Shown: positions 12,601-23,798 of the stretch, in pieces
Numbering within the stretch: position 1 is the stretch's first letter
Layout of the letters: every line of letters begins with the position of its first letter
Assembly (NCBI RefSeq): GCF_019703515.2
Contig: NC_059373.1
Location: 20,422,281 to 20,486,280, forward strand
DNA length: 64,000 nt
Source: Myxocyprinus asiaticus
Taxonomy: Eukaryota > Chordata > Actinopteri > Cypriniformes > Catostomidae
Direction: 5' to 3'
The notes under the pieces: generated by a model
What the model was told of the DNA's origin: nothing
What the model saw: only the letters and a program-made list of their open reading frames with translations
Databases searched by the model: none
Position numbers and translations under genes: made by a program

Positions 12601-15600
12601 GGTAAAACAGACATTTTTTCAGACGGAGCTGAAACTTGGATATGGTAGTGGGCGTTTCCTTTCCGACACACGCTGTAAGCGGTAGACCAATCACAACAGA
12701 CTGGGACATCTGACCAATCAGAGCAGAGTAGGCTCTCTGAAAGGAGGAGTTTAGAATGAATCCTTTTGAAAGGATCATTGGAGTCGTTTTTGACACTGGG
12801 AAAAAAAGGTAATGCTGCAATTTAAATTATGAGCACATTAATGTGTTTTTTGACCTTGGATGCATGTAAATCTATTGTATGAGGCCTTTAAAACAAAATT
12901 AGGCACGTTTAAAAACCATAAAAGTTGCACTTTAATTTTGAAAGGTTGCACTAACGGGTGTTCTATTATTTAATTACATTTTAAACCCATTTTACTTCCA
13001 TAATCTGACATATTTTTCCAAGTGAAAACTTATTTAATGAGGTAAATGTAGGGCAGGACTTGGTTTTATCCATCAGGAATTGATTGGATATTGAAAAGTG
13101 GGCGTTACCAGAATGGAGCCAGGTGGTTGGAAGGGAGGGGTTAAAAAGTAAAAGGGAACCGTAATGTGAAAATGAAAGTTGTTTCAGCGGCGGAGCTTTA
13201 TAAATAAATACAAAATTAAATAGGATCAATTTAGCTTTCATGTTGACTAAATGCACAAGGCTACAGTTTCTTCAAATGATCATAACGGAAGGTAAGTACT
13301 GAGATGAATGCGATGGTATGATGATGATACCTTTATGGTTTCAGGGGGCACTCCTGGATCAGGTGCTTTCTCCAAGTATGTGGTTAAATCTTGGTCCACA
13401 TGTTCAAAGACCAAAGTTAGTTTGGTTTCCCGGTCAGTCCTGGAAACTGTGCATACGTCAAACAACCTGGATGAAGGAAAGGAATAATCAAGAACAATTT
13501 CATTAGAAGTTGTTCGTATGATCTGTATTAATTTACTGGTCCTAACAGGTAACATTGTTCCTCATTTTTCTATTCTGAAGGCAGCTAATGAAATACTGAT
13601 GTTGTGAAAAACAATATAACATGTTTGCTTAGTAAATTCAGCTTGAACCCCTAGACTAATCAACTTCTTGACTTCAAGACAGCCTCTATATGTTCTAGTT
13701 TAGTTCTGTGAGTGGAATGCTTCTTTTAATGATCTTTCCTTGTTTCACTCAAAACATATTTTACTGTTCTGATCCTGTAACACTGTTGTACCAAACATTT
13801 CTAGATGAATATATGAATGTTTGACACTAAGGTAGACCTTCCTCATTGACCCCTAGGAACAACAAAAAGAATCAATTTAATTTCAAAGTTAACCTGTGAT
13901 GCCATACTTCACCTTTTCTCTCATCTGTATCCAAGTAACTATGTCTTAAACCAGCAAGCAAATGTTATGATATGATACACCTGTACGAAAGAGTTTAACG
14001 AAGCCTACCTTTTGAACAAAGTCGAGATCTAAGAGCCACAGATACAACAATACTGCCCCAGCACCAATGAGACACTGGCAAGATGTTCCATGTTAAATGA
14101 AGATCTCTCATCATAGCAACAACTGAATGTACGAGGGCCAAATCCCACTGTTTACTACCCATTCTGCAAGGACACAGATGCATAAAGCATAAGCACATCA
14201 TTTGAGCCTTTTATTCTCTCACAAGATAAGATAAAAGGGGAGGCGCTCTCTTACTGTTTGATGTCTCTTGCAAAGATAATGAATTATCCTTGACTTTTAG
14301 TTTAAGTCAAACACAAGTATCCCTAATCTACGATGAGAATCTTTCATGGTAATATTATCTGATCCCATGACATCATAACTGCATTTCTCCAGGAAATGCT
14401 TCCCTTGGAATCCAGATTGTGCTTCCACGATGAAGCCTCTTAACCAACAAAACATATGGTATGAATAATATTCTCATTATAAGCATTGAGAATTTGCCTG
14501 TACTTTCACAGTGTTCCAAACATATGGCCCTATAGGATTCTCAGGCCCCACATCCCTTAACAACACAGAACTGAGACTCCATTTAGTGTTCCATTCAGAG
14601 CCATTTTCTTTTCTGCCTTTTTCTCTATGAAAATCTCTCTTCTGCAGATAAAAATTCCAGATATATACCCTCACAAAAATATTTTAAGCCTATTTTTAAG
14701 ATTTACACATAACAAAATTCCATCAAATTGTATTGTGCAATGTTTAACTAAATTAAATGAATACAACTTAAAATTAAATAATTTTTTTTAGTTTATTAAA
14801 GATTACTCAATTAGATTTTATGGGGGGGGGGGGGGAGGTTTTGTTATGAAATTGAAATGTGTAAATCAAAAAAAAGAAAAGAAAGAAATTGTGCATGCAC
14901 TCACAATCATATGGTCAAACAAAAGTAAAAACAACCATTTGCATCCATGAACAATTTTACGAACTAAAAAAATTTGCATTTGCAATCCAGAACTTGTTTG
15001 GACTAGTCCTAAAAAAATTAAGTGTACATGTTCTACAGCTTTTCAGTGCACAGTGCTCCATTTCCCACACAGCAAATGGCAAGGTTAGGCCTTGAGCAAG
15101 GCCAGCCATTGACGTGAGTCCTGCCATCAATTGAATGAACTAGATAAGCTCTTAAAATGGAGCCATCAATCCATTAGCTGCAGAAACTAAAATGATCGAA
15201 CAACAAGATTTTCCACCTAGCCAGGACCTAGGGAGTCATTTTGACAAGCTACCAATCTAAAAATATCACCTGACATTACCCAAACAATACAAGATGACCT
15301 TGATGGTAGCCACAGACAATGAGGAATTCAAATGCATCTATTCAGCTGAGAAATACGACTGACTACTGATATTTGCGAATCAATGGTTTCACATCTGCAC
15401 ATAAAGGTCAACAAGGGATATCGTTTCAGTTGACCCGAGAAGGTGAATTGTCAGAGAGGTGTATGCGTCAATGGCACCATTTGCATTTGAAAATCTAATT
15501 ATCAACACAATGAGACCCGCATGGCTGTTCCCTGGAGACATATTCATCTTCAGTGCAAAAAACACTAACTTGGTTGACTAGATACTCTTATTGAACAGAT

Positions 15601-17053
15601 GCTTAGTTCTTATGTTTATACCGGTACTGGGGAAAAATCTGGGTTAGTGGTCAACAGATATAGTTTTTCACTGGGCAAGGCAGATTTCCATATCTAGACA
15701 GCAGGGTGGCCGATACAATACAGATATCTACAAATACATTTTAAAGATAGCAAATAAGATGCACATAATAGCTGAAATTAACAGTTTTACTTTTTTATTA
15801 TTATTATTATTCAAACAAATTGTATTTAAAAACAGAAAAGGTTAAAGAAGAGATTGTCATCTCTGTTTGAGACCTCATACCCTCACTTATTCTGAACATT
15901 ATCCCTTATACCTGCCAAACTGTAACATATGGTATTAGTACTCAAAACATATAGCAAGTATATTTATCCTATTATTTATAATTGCACATATTTTCACTTG
16001 CACATTGTTACTTTCTTGCACTTCTCATTACCTGACTGTGCATTTTAATTTAATTTGTTTTGCTGATAAATTGTGTTTGTCTTACTGCAAATTGTGTTTC
16101 TACCACTGTCTATATTGTGTTTTCATTTGCACCAAAAAATGAAGGTCTTAGGTCTTAAGAATAAGCAGTTGGTAGATTTTGGAAATGACAAAGGGGTATT
16201 CCCCACTACTCCTAAAGGTGCACTCAATAAAAAGATTTACCCCTAAAGACATGAATAGTAATTCTGAAACATTTGTATAAAATTATCAACGCTCACATGA
16301 AAGGAAGACGCCAATCACATCACTAACCTTATAAAAGCTGTTCTATTCCGCAAGGAGAGGGTCCCCTCATGGGGGCTGCCATGTTGAGATCACATGACCA
16401 GCCAAATTCTAGTCACTTAATCTCAGAAACCGCCCTGTTACTAGACACTTTCACTCATGGATTAAATAAACATTTTCTAAGCAAGGTCTTAAATATGTGT
16501 TTTATAATGAGCACCCCATACTTGAGCTATTTCAGTATCCCAGAAATGAGTGGGAGTAATGCAACAATGTATGCAAATCCACCTAATCTATGCATACTAC
16601 AGTTGTCTGCAATTACAATATGTGCCTCAGAAGTTATTAGGGGATCTCCCTTTAACAAGGGTCCATGAGTGCAAAATGACGTGACAGGAAATTGATACAA
16701 CATGAGGAAACGTGTGAAGTTATCAACCATAAACTAACCAACCCACACTTTAAGAGCATGTATGATCAGTAGCAATCCTCGCCCACGTATCCCTTATCAA
16801 CAAGAAGGTGTAAAAAAAAATCCCCCCTTTATTACCTGACCACATTGGGATGCTCAAAGGACTCCAACTGCCTCAGCACAGCCACCTCGCGGATGGTAGA
16901 CAAGGGCATTCCCTCTTCTTCGGTCTGCACGCGAACTCTTTTCAGGGCCACAAATCGGCCCCCGTTCTTCAAATCCCGTGCTTTGTACACCTTCCCGTAC
17001 GCACCTTCGCCAATCTCCGCCACCGGCTCATATTGTTGGGTCTCTTTGTCCAT
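5353..17053 (-). CDS. cdk6: cdk6, cyclin-dependent kinase 6, 5' part (three coding exons)
   Basis: This is the coding span join(complement 16836-17053, 13331-13466, 5353-5520). The product is the serine/threonine kinase that binds D-type cyclins and phosphorylates RB to drive G1/S entry (family knowledge). The joined reading frame gives residues 1-174 of a protein expected to be about 320 residues. Exon lengths of 218, 136 and 168 bases, canonical GT/AG borders and the split Arg73 codon all fit. PLSTIRE in place of PSTAIRE places it in the CDK4/6 group, and the segment [12 protein letters not shown] and the N-lobe sequence match CDK6 better than CDK4. The introns are 3.4 and 7.8 kb; the third exceeds 5.3 kb and runs off the left edge, so the C-lobe, starting with the APE region, is outside the window. 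I see no frameshift or stop, so the gene is probably functional. Confidence 0.95.
5521..9606. other. cdk6 intron 2, left part, no gene
   Basis: No exon was recognised. The stretch has a 22-base A run near 6,629-6,650 and two comparatively GC-rich, repeat-poor parts (6,850-7,150 and 7,930-8,250). The rest is AT-rich. Short open frames here lack any family features. Confidence 0.4.
7930..8250. promoter_or_regulatory. candidate conserved noncoding element in cdk6 intron
   Basis: This stretch has balanced composition, no repeat words and homeodomain-like cores such as GCTAATTTATGA and CAATTAGCATG at its two ends. It differs sharply from the AT-rich intron around it. Conservation is inferred from texture only and was not tested. 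Confidence 0.25.
9607..10564. mobile_element. MITE with CTATGTAACTTT inverted ends
   Basis: The left end carries CACTATGTAACTTTTGG and the right end AAAGTTACATAGTGTAGC, which are inverted copies. The interior (about 950 bp) has no transposase. This terminal motif belongs to a dispersed fish DNA element as I remember it; the superfamily was not determined. Confidence 0.6.
10824..11459. repeat. diverged tandem duplication, ~317-bp unit
   Basis: Two adjacent copies start at about 10,824 and 11,141. They share, in order, TCTTT(G/A)TCATCCATAT, a CTGATCCTAA-like block, CTAACATGCAAACCAAAGAC, CTCTCGATACACAATCCTTA and CTTTTCTTAGCT. The copies differ by small indels. The repeat lies inside cdk6 intron 2 and has no coding content. 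Confidence 0.75.
11460..12190. other. cdk6 intron 2, repeat-poor stretch
   Basis: No gene is seen. The part 11,695-12,000 is of balanced composition with a CTTTAATTAGAAG homeodomain-type core and could be regulatory. It is followed by a T run at 12,056-12,078. Confidence 0.3.
12191..12892. mobile_element. nonautonomous DNA transposon (MITE)
   Basis: The ends are TTAAAGAGCACCTATTATGG on the left and GAGGCCTTTAAA on the right, weakly inverted. The interior contains the words TGTGTTATATAGCTG and CCTGTACTAACCTACG, which I associate with a dispersed fish MITE. No coding capacity is seen. It lies about 440 bp downstream, in gene direction, of the cdk6 second coding exon. Confidence 0.55.
12893..13330. 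other. cdk6 intron 2 next to exon, no gene
   Basis: Only the donor side of the second coding exon is recognised. The short open frame on the minus strand at 12,981-13,256 has no family features. Confidence 0.4.
13331..13466 (-). CDS. cdk6: cdk6 second coding exon
   Basis: This 136-base exon encodes residues 73-118, from the split Arg73 codon to ETIK. It covers the end of the N-lobe and the hinge; the segment [14 protein letters not shown] contains the hinge residues that contact ATP. The acceptor reads TTCATCCAG|G and the donor AAAG|GTATCA. The length and phase match the vertebrate CDK4/CDK6 exon (family knowledge). Confidence 0.95.
13467..16835. other. cdk6 intron 1, no gene
   Basis: No exon or clear transposon was found. 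The intron contains a G run at 14,822-14,835, AT-rich stretches and one repeat-poor block at about 15,080-15,560, listed separately. Confidence 0.45.
15080..15560. promoter_or_regulatory. candidate enhancer (conserved noncoding element) in cdk6 intron 1
   Basis: This block is of balanced composition and lacks repeat words. Within about 20 bases near 15,480-15,505 it combines a POU octamer-like ATTTGCAT with a homeodomain TAATTA core. It also has CCATCAATCCATTAG upstream. Such clusters are typical of developmental enhancers in vertebrate introns. The call rests on motif texture only. Confidence 0.3.
16836..17053 (-). CDS. cdk6: cdk6 first coding exon (N-lobe)
   Basis: The exon encodes residues 1-72 plus two bases of Arg73. 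It contains the glycine-rich loop GEGAYGKV (residues 15-22), the ATP-anchoring Lys in VALK (Lys38) and the cyclin-binding helix PLSTIRE with Glu56. I chose the ATG at 17053 because it follows an A-rich context and gives [10 protein letters not shown] before the conserved [10 protein letters not shown]. An in-frame GTG at 17071 extends the open frame but is not a likely start. The N-terminus is about five residues shorter than the human protein. The donor reads GTCAG|GTAATA. Confidence 0.95.
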
Positions 17054-18400
17054 GTTTTTTTTTCCTCTCACGGCGAAGTACAGCGGGGAATCCCGAAACG
17101 TGAAGATCGCGCGGATATTTCACAAAGGCATTATTGGGAGAGCGGCGCTGGCACGTGCACTGCCTGTAGAGCGCGAGCACAAAAGGAGGCAGAGGTAAAC
17201 ACAAATGTGATCAGAGTTCAATAACAACTTATATACAAATTTAAGTTAATAGACGCGAACTTTAAACCCTAAACACAATCTCAAGTGTATTCGAAAACTA
17301 ACTTTTCCGCTTTTATAGCCAAATATCAAGTCAACTGAAGTTAACATATCAACATCTGGAATCCTTGTGGAATGAAGCACAATTACTTGTTAACCTTTGA
17401 GTCACCACATGCAGGTACGCCTAGCGTAGCTCGTTTCCATGCAGCAAACGATTGCGTTAGGCTGACGTTTTGAATCTAAAATGCGCATGCTGTTCATAAA
17501 AACACACATGAAAACGCTAAATGTGTTTGTTATTTGGTTTTTCATGACAAGATTGTCAAAGATTGTCCCTTCTCTTCTTTGTGCCACATAGCCATGAGCA
17601 CGTGGCTGTCTACTGATTTCATTGTTGAACTCGGCATATCAATAAACGTTGCAACTAAATTACTTTAGCCGCATGCGTTTGCTCGCACACTTTAATCAAA
17701 GTGATTCACTTATGCGGCTTTATCTAAACAAGACTCATTTATATTACTCCAATAACCCTCTATCCAATGAGCATGCAGTTACGTTGATTTACAACGAGAT
17801 GCATTGCACATAAAAATGGTAAAAGTAGACACGTTTCGTCAGTATAGTTACCCAGTTTATTATATTCCGCCTGGAGAGTCGCGTCATTCATAAAGTTGCA
17901 GAAAGCGGAGCTCACTTTCCCAGCGTCTCCACAGACATCACAGCTTTTGCAGTGTCCTAGCAATGGGCCACACAGGTAGTCGGATGGTGCACGCGTTAAC
18001 CCCCATCTTCCAGCGGTACCACACCACTGCAACGGCAACTCAACAGGCAAAACAAGTGAAAGGGGTGGCCTGATCACTCTCTCTGTCTCTCGAGAAAGCC
18101 GAGTGGATCAGATGTGGTGGATTTTCATCGATCCGCTCCAACCGTCCTTTCTCTTTTATGTTTTTCCCATCTATGCAAGAATATGCAGTGCTTGTGTGTG
18201 CTCGGTCTCCTCCTCGCTTTCCCACGCTGGCTGAATGTGCCTTGACCCCCTTCAGAGCAGTTTGACACAGAGCAGGAGCGTTTCCGCATTCCTCAGACTA
18301 CAAAGACTCACCGCCTCCTCTTGCTTTCTCCCTTCCTGCTCGCTCCTTTACCAATCACACTGCTTTTTGTTTTAGTCTCGGTGTCAAAACGGGATCACCG
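17054..18400 (-). promoter_or_regulatory. probable cdk6 5'UTR and promoter region
   Basis: This stretch lies directly upstream of the cdk6 start codon. It is richer in CpG than the surrounding AT-rich DNA, notably at 17,060-17,200 and 17,880-18,400, and holds no recognisable transposon. Possible splice signals on the minus strand are a pyrimidine-rich acceptor ending TCTACAG at 17164 and a donor CTGG|GTAACT after 17852. Together they suggest a 5' noncoding exon at roughly 17,853-18,300. Vertebrate CDK6 has an untranslated leader exon (family knowledge). The exact transcription start is not visible. Confidence 0.45.
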
Positions 18401-19008
18401 CAGGGAAAAAAACTGGGAAGCAGAGAGGTTATTGGATGCATCAGCCCAGCTATTAAAAACGTAAAAAAAAAAAATTGGCAAATGTATAATATTTGCGGAT
18501 ATAGAACCATAATTATCTTGTTGCATTAATAATATTTTTAACATGTGAAAACTTGCAATTTTGGAATGTGGGGCGATAAGCTTTCACTCTTCATAATAAA
18601 GCTCACGTTCAAGGTCCTTACTCTGTGGTTTAGTGGCAAAGGATATTTCATGCATTCATGAATGTCTTTCTTTGTCCAGATCTACTAGATTATTTGAAAA
18701 ATACATAAAAAAATGCAATTAATACTAAACATTTCAATTATTAAGTTCAATTATCGAGTCATTTCGATAGTTTTTCTGGGTCTTGAGTATTAAAGTCTTT
18801 GAAAAAAAGAAATGTTTGCATGAGCAGAAAAGTAGCGCAAAAATAATAGCAGTGAAACATATGTTTTAAAATATGATTAATACTTGAAAAACTTTCTAAG
18901 TCCACCAAATCGAAGTCATGTGGTGTAACCAACATGTATAGCCGTTATGTTGTCATGTGACAAAACATAAAACAGAGAGGACCCCTTTAGTCCCTCAAGA
19001 TTGTTTGA

Positions 19009-19039
<31 letters not shown>

Positions 19040-21600
19040 TGCCTTATTTCATATCAATATTTTGACTTAAAAAAAGGCACATTTTGTTCAGGTCATATGG
19101 CATAACCCAGTGAAACCTTGATTTTCTTGACTTAAAAATTTTAATTTTACAAAAACTGTTTGAAAACTTTTTTTGAAATTAATGATTAAGGTGTGTACAG
19201 TCTCATGTATTGAAGGTGCAAGAAAAGTACTTTAATAACTTGGTTACACCATGACAGTTTAGTCATTAAATCTTTTTTTTTTTTTTTTTTTTTTTTTTAG
19301 GAAATGCTATAAATTGTTTTTAAAAATTTGTTAAACCGACATGGACACAAAGATTACATTTCTACAAAATTGGCACAAGTGTTTTAAGCGTGAATTTTTA
19401 TTATTATTTAGGAAATGCTATAAATTGTTTTTAAAAATTTGTTAAACCAACATGGACACAAAGATTACATTTCTACAAAATTGGCACAAGTGTTTTAAAC
19501 ATGATTTTTTAAAGGATTTCTCATTTTTATCACCTTGGACAACCTTATTCGCCAATGACCCTCCACTGTGTAAAATATTGCCAATAGATTATTCTTTTGC
19601 TACAAAGTTGTTTATACTGTAATTCGTCATTTTTTAATAATACATTTTTAGTAGTGTGTTGATTTATTGAAGTATTTTATTTTTTTTTCTGATAAAAAAT
19701 TTTCATCTGTTCTTCATTTTAAATGTTATTAAGAGTAAAAGCCTTATGAAAGCTTGATTCACCCCGGTGTTGCATTTTATAGAAGATACTATACGTTGTG
19801 AAAGTAAATGTAGTGTTGACAATCAGCCAAAGAATACTGCCGGAGAATCTTCCAAAATGAATTGTATTGTTTGGTATAGTGGGGGGGGGGGGTTGTAGTT
19901 TGGGGAGGTGAATGAATCTGCTTGTCTTGAGTATTCATAGAAACTGAACACTCGTTGATTTGAGTGAGAGCCATTCGGTATGGGGGCAGATGATGAGTTT
20001 GAAGTAGGTTCTTCTGCCAAATACAGTTTTCCCATCTGTGCCCACTCTTGTCAACTTAAAATTCAACTTTTTTGCATCACAAAGCACACATTACACACAA
20101 TGGGGTCTAAACCAATAACTGCAAAGGCTTCCCTGTACATTTATGCATCATGATTGTTCATTTTAAACGAGCTCTGAGAGCCAGTTCCCAGACTGAATAC
20201 ATTATCATGCATACACATGCTTATTAGGCAGTGGAAGAACAAAACAATTAAATTGGTTTGTGTGTGGTATGCTAACTCACCTTTGAGCCATGCCAAAATA
20301 GTATTTTGAGAAAGATGAAACAGTCACACATATTCTGGTCCAAGTTTGTGCGAGACAGATGTCATAAAATAACAAGACACAAATGAGTGTGAATTTATAT
20401 GTGAAACGAGAAAGGAGAAGAAAAAAACCCCAGTATCAAATATGATAGAAAAAAACACTCAGAGATAAATGTCTGAGTTAGTGGAGGAATGAGTAAATGA
20501 CATGCTCAGAGAAAGATTTAGTACAGCATGGTGTTGTGCTGTTTTTATGTTTGTCTCTTTGTGAAAAGGAATTTTGTGGTTAAGATAATTATCCCTTACC
20601 AAGGCATTTTAATTGTCTCCCAGTAAAAGCTTTAATGGTTTATGAAAACAAACACATGCTTTTAAATCAAATAAAAAGGGAAATGTAGTTAGCAAAAGCA
20701 CCAAAATATGTCAATTTCGTGAAGTTACCTTGTCTTTGTTACTTTTTTCCAAGTAACTTTTAAATTGAGTCATCCTTTTTGCACAAGCCTTTGTAAGATT
20801 ACTTGTTATTGAATCTTATGATACAATTTTATGCAGGTAATTGACTTATTTTAAATGAGATATTTTTCACCTCATTGTTGATTTTGAGACAGTTTATTTA
20901 TAAAACTGCATTACGCTATTCATTTGTTTGATAGGTCATTTATTGCATGGAATTGCTGGATGTGTCTTAGTGCAGATGCTTTGCCGATTATTGCAGGTTG
21001 ACCAGAATGTTTGCTGCAGTCTGGATGAAAGGGTCCAATCATACACTATCAGTGCATTTTAAATGACAATCTCTACAGTTATTTGAGAAGCTTGAGTGGC
21101 AGATGGGGATCAGTCTGTCTATGTAAGAGAGACACTCTCCAGGGTTGGGCCAGAGCAGAACAGGTGACATTCTACCAAATTACCTTTCAACCCCTTACAC
21201 TTCTAACCAGACACCAGTCGGCTCGAGAGTTGCCTTTCAGATCGGCTTTCTCAAATCAGATTCACCCACACATGGAGGCAGCATTTGTGAAAGTGATCCT
21301 GATAGTCCTCAAGTTACCCTTACTTTTAGTTAATTCACTGTCCCCTGTGCAGAGAATAACTTTCAAAGTGCGACCACACCCAAAAACATTGTCTGTGTAG
21401 TTGGTTATTGATAAAAACAACCATATGTTTGGCATACATCTATGGATGAAGGAGATTACACTGTATCATTGGCATTACTCTTAAATAATATCTGATGGAG
21501 AATGGGTCTTACTAGAAAAATAATACTGAACAAATTTTTTTTTTATCAATAACAGTGACAAAATACTTTCTATAAAGTACTAAATATCTAAAATGATGGC
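18401..21600. other. upstream of cdk6: AT-rich, partly repetitive, no gene
   Basis: No gene was recognised. The stretch 18,900-19,560 is a degenerate repeat with inverted words TGGTGTAACC (18,921) and GGTTACACCA (19,242), a TA microsatellite at about 19,012-19,037 and a T run at 19,271-19,298. A G run lies near 19,880. The rest shows nothing of note. Confidence 0.4.
19299..19505. repeat. tandem duplication, 111-bp spacing
   Basis: Two nearly identical copies begin AGGAAATGCTATAAATTG at 19,299 and 19,410 and run through GGCACAAGTGTTTTAA. Only a few substitutions separate them, so the duplication is recent. Confidence 0.85.
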
Positions 21601-21619
21601 TGTAATTGTCTTCGGAATG

Positions 21620-21850
21620 GTTCCATCTGTCATGGAAAATTTGGAACTGTCAGGAAATTTTTAAATTTTGATTTTCAGTCATGAAAATCAATAAAATCTT
21701 AAAACTTCAAGGACATTTCAATAGCTACTATAATAATAATAATACATTTATTTTTGTAAGGCAAATTTCTATCAAATGATTTTAAAAATTGCTTATCTAG
21801 TGATTACAAACTGAAAAAGTCATGGAAATTCCTTTGTGACATGGTGTGGG
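21620..21850. repeat. dispersed repeat with GTCATGGAAA words
   Basis: TGTCATGGAAAATTTGGAA at about 21,630 and GTCATGGAAATTCCTTTGTG at about 21,820 flank this stretch. Related words occur at 23,750 and 43,676. It is an old interspersed repeat of unknown class. Confidence 0.4.
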
Positions 21851-22480
21851 ATCCCTGCTATCGATTAAACTGGATCTCTGTAAAGTTTCTAATGAAGTGT
21901 TTGAACCTACAGAGGCTGAATATGGCATTCCCCAAGGTTTAGTATTTGGACCTCCACATTGTAACTTGATAAAAAAGCATCACATAATAGCATTTATCAC
22001 ACTGCTATGCTGATGGCATACTATATGCAAGTCATAGTTTCATTAAGTAAGTATGAATGTTACAAATGGGTTGAAAAGCAATTAGTTATTATTAAATGCA
22101 GATAATATATACCTCTTACCACACGAATAGCCAGAAAAAAGAAAGGAGAAAACATCCTTGAATTTTGGTGTCTCTGCATCTTCTTCTATTATAATTTATT
22201 CATACCTGTTGGCACACAATTAACATCTGTAGAACTGATTGACCTGCAGAACAAAGTTTCCTGTGTCTGCATTTATACTGTCTATAATAGACTTAAGTAA
22301 TACTTTATTCACTGGCGGGATGTAAATCTTCTTGGTTTACAGTGCAACAGTTATAGTTCGCACTATCAGCCCTATCTCATTATATCAGTTGCCTATGTAA
22401 GCTTCTATAAATGACGTTTATTCTATTGTTAACATACAAAACTCTAAATGGTCCAACTATTGTTCACAGTGTCCAGTCAC
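21850..22480 (+). pseudogene. decayed L2/CR1-type LINE reverse transcriptase fragment
   Basis: Read on the plus strand, the DNA shows worn remains of the reverse transcriptase core: a GIPQGL word (family GVPQGS) near 21,933, a CYADG-like word (family YADD) near 22,005, and further on pieces resembling the C-terminal SRLDYCN and TYKTLNG blocks of L2 elements. Many stops and shifts interrupt the frame. The order and spacing of the motifs support the call better than any one of them. Confidence 0.5.
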
Positions 22481-22957
22481 AAAGTGGAAGTCTTTATGCA
22501 GATTACTATAAGTACTGTAAATGTACATAAATATGAATAAGAACAATAATAAAAAAAAAAACATCAACTATAGAATTGCCTACCAACCAATATTTAACTC
22601 TTGAATAAAAAGTTAGTCAAGCACACAGTTAGCTCAAATTATACATAGTGCAGCAATAACAACTCAAAGTTGCAGATCTGGATTGGGTACCTACGACAGG
22701 GAGTTTTAGTAAACTGAGATGCAGGTGCTGTCAACACTCCCACTCACTTGTTCTCCCATTCACTTCCAGTTAACCAGTACATAAGGGTCCCTTGTAACTG
22801 AGTTGGCCTTCACCCCTTTCTTTAGTTATATGCTGCTATGACTATGTCCACCCACACCACTGGAGCCCCACACTAATTAACACACACACCTTAATCAGTA
22901 TCTCCTTTTCCACTTATCCTTCCTCTCTATAGTGCTAGATCTGCAACTTCTACCAAA
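22481..22957. other. no gene seen
   Basis: The sequence is AT-rich and then pyrimidine-rich, without coding features or clear repeats. Confidence 0.4.
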
Positions 22958-23682
22958 CAGTGTTGGGTAAGTTACTCAAAAAAAAAAAAAGTAATTAACT
23001 ACTAATTACATCTTCTACAGTGTAACTAGATTACTGTACTAATTACTCTGTCTGAAATGTAATTGCATTGCTTATCACTAATTACTTTCTAAAACCCTTA
23101 TCAGCCTCAACCAGATGAAAAATATAAGGATAGACATGAAATTGTTCTTTTAATTCTTTCAAATAAATCATATAAAATCAAATAAATTATTCATGAACTG
23201 GCCAAAGAATTTAAGGGGCTGCATTAAATTAGAAAACTTTTAACATTAGACATTCAATTTAGATTGTTGTTTTATATAGAATTGTTCTAGAGTCTGTACA
23301 GTATTTAACACAATTACATCAGAAGTAATTGTAATTAAATTACTAAAAATTAAGAGTAATCCCATACTTTTTTAATGAAAAAGTAATTTAATTACAGTAA
23401 TTAATTACTTAGTAATTGTAGCAAGTTTCAAAATGGGAAAGGAGGCGGCGGGAACTGGCTGAACCATCAAAATAATGGTTTAATGAAAACTTAAAAAGAC
23501 ACAGAACACAAATGCACACACTGCAGCTACGTGTGGCTCTCTCTCTCCCGAACTGCCGCCTTCTGCTGCACTTATCCCTCTTGTCGGCTGATTAGCCCGA
23601 TTGGTGGCCGGGCGTGCGTAGTCACGTCACGGCCCGGCCCCGCCCTCCTCCTCGTCATAGTAATGCTTTACACCCAACACTG
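22958..23682. mobile_element. hAT-type nonautonomous transposon with exact 8-bp target duplication
   Basis: The element runs from CAGTGTTGGG to CCCAACACTG and is bracketed by CTACCAAA at 22,950-22,957 and 23,683-23,690. An 8-bp duplication and CAG...CTG ends are hAT hallmarks. The left two-thirds is a TAATTACT-rich sequence typical of this fish family. From about 23,425 to 23,660 the interior changes to GC-rich DNA unlike the rest of the element. No transposase is present. Confidence 0.85.
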
Positions 23683-23690
23683 CTACCAAA

Positions 23691-23798
23691 CTACCAAAGG
23701 TGCATCCAGCCTAATTACCCATTTGGTTAAGTAAGCCACAGTGTTCCCATGGTCATGGAAAATTTTGAAATATCAGGGAATTTTAAAGTTGTGTTTTA
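23691..23798. repeat. second copy of the GTCATGGAAA repeat
   Basis: The words GTTCCCATGGTCATGGAAAA and ATATCAGGGAATTTTAAAG match the repeat at about 21,630 and 43,676. The foldback MITE at 23,799 interrupts it. Confidence 0.4.

Noticed and set aside
16845..17224. Plus-strand open frames across the first cdk6 exon
   Set aside because: They are antisense to the conserved cdk6 exon and have no family features.
17760..18077. 105-residue minus-strand open frame upstream of cdk6
   Set aside because: It lies in the probable leader exon and promoter. No domain or family match is apparent, and its reading crosses the candidate splice donor.
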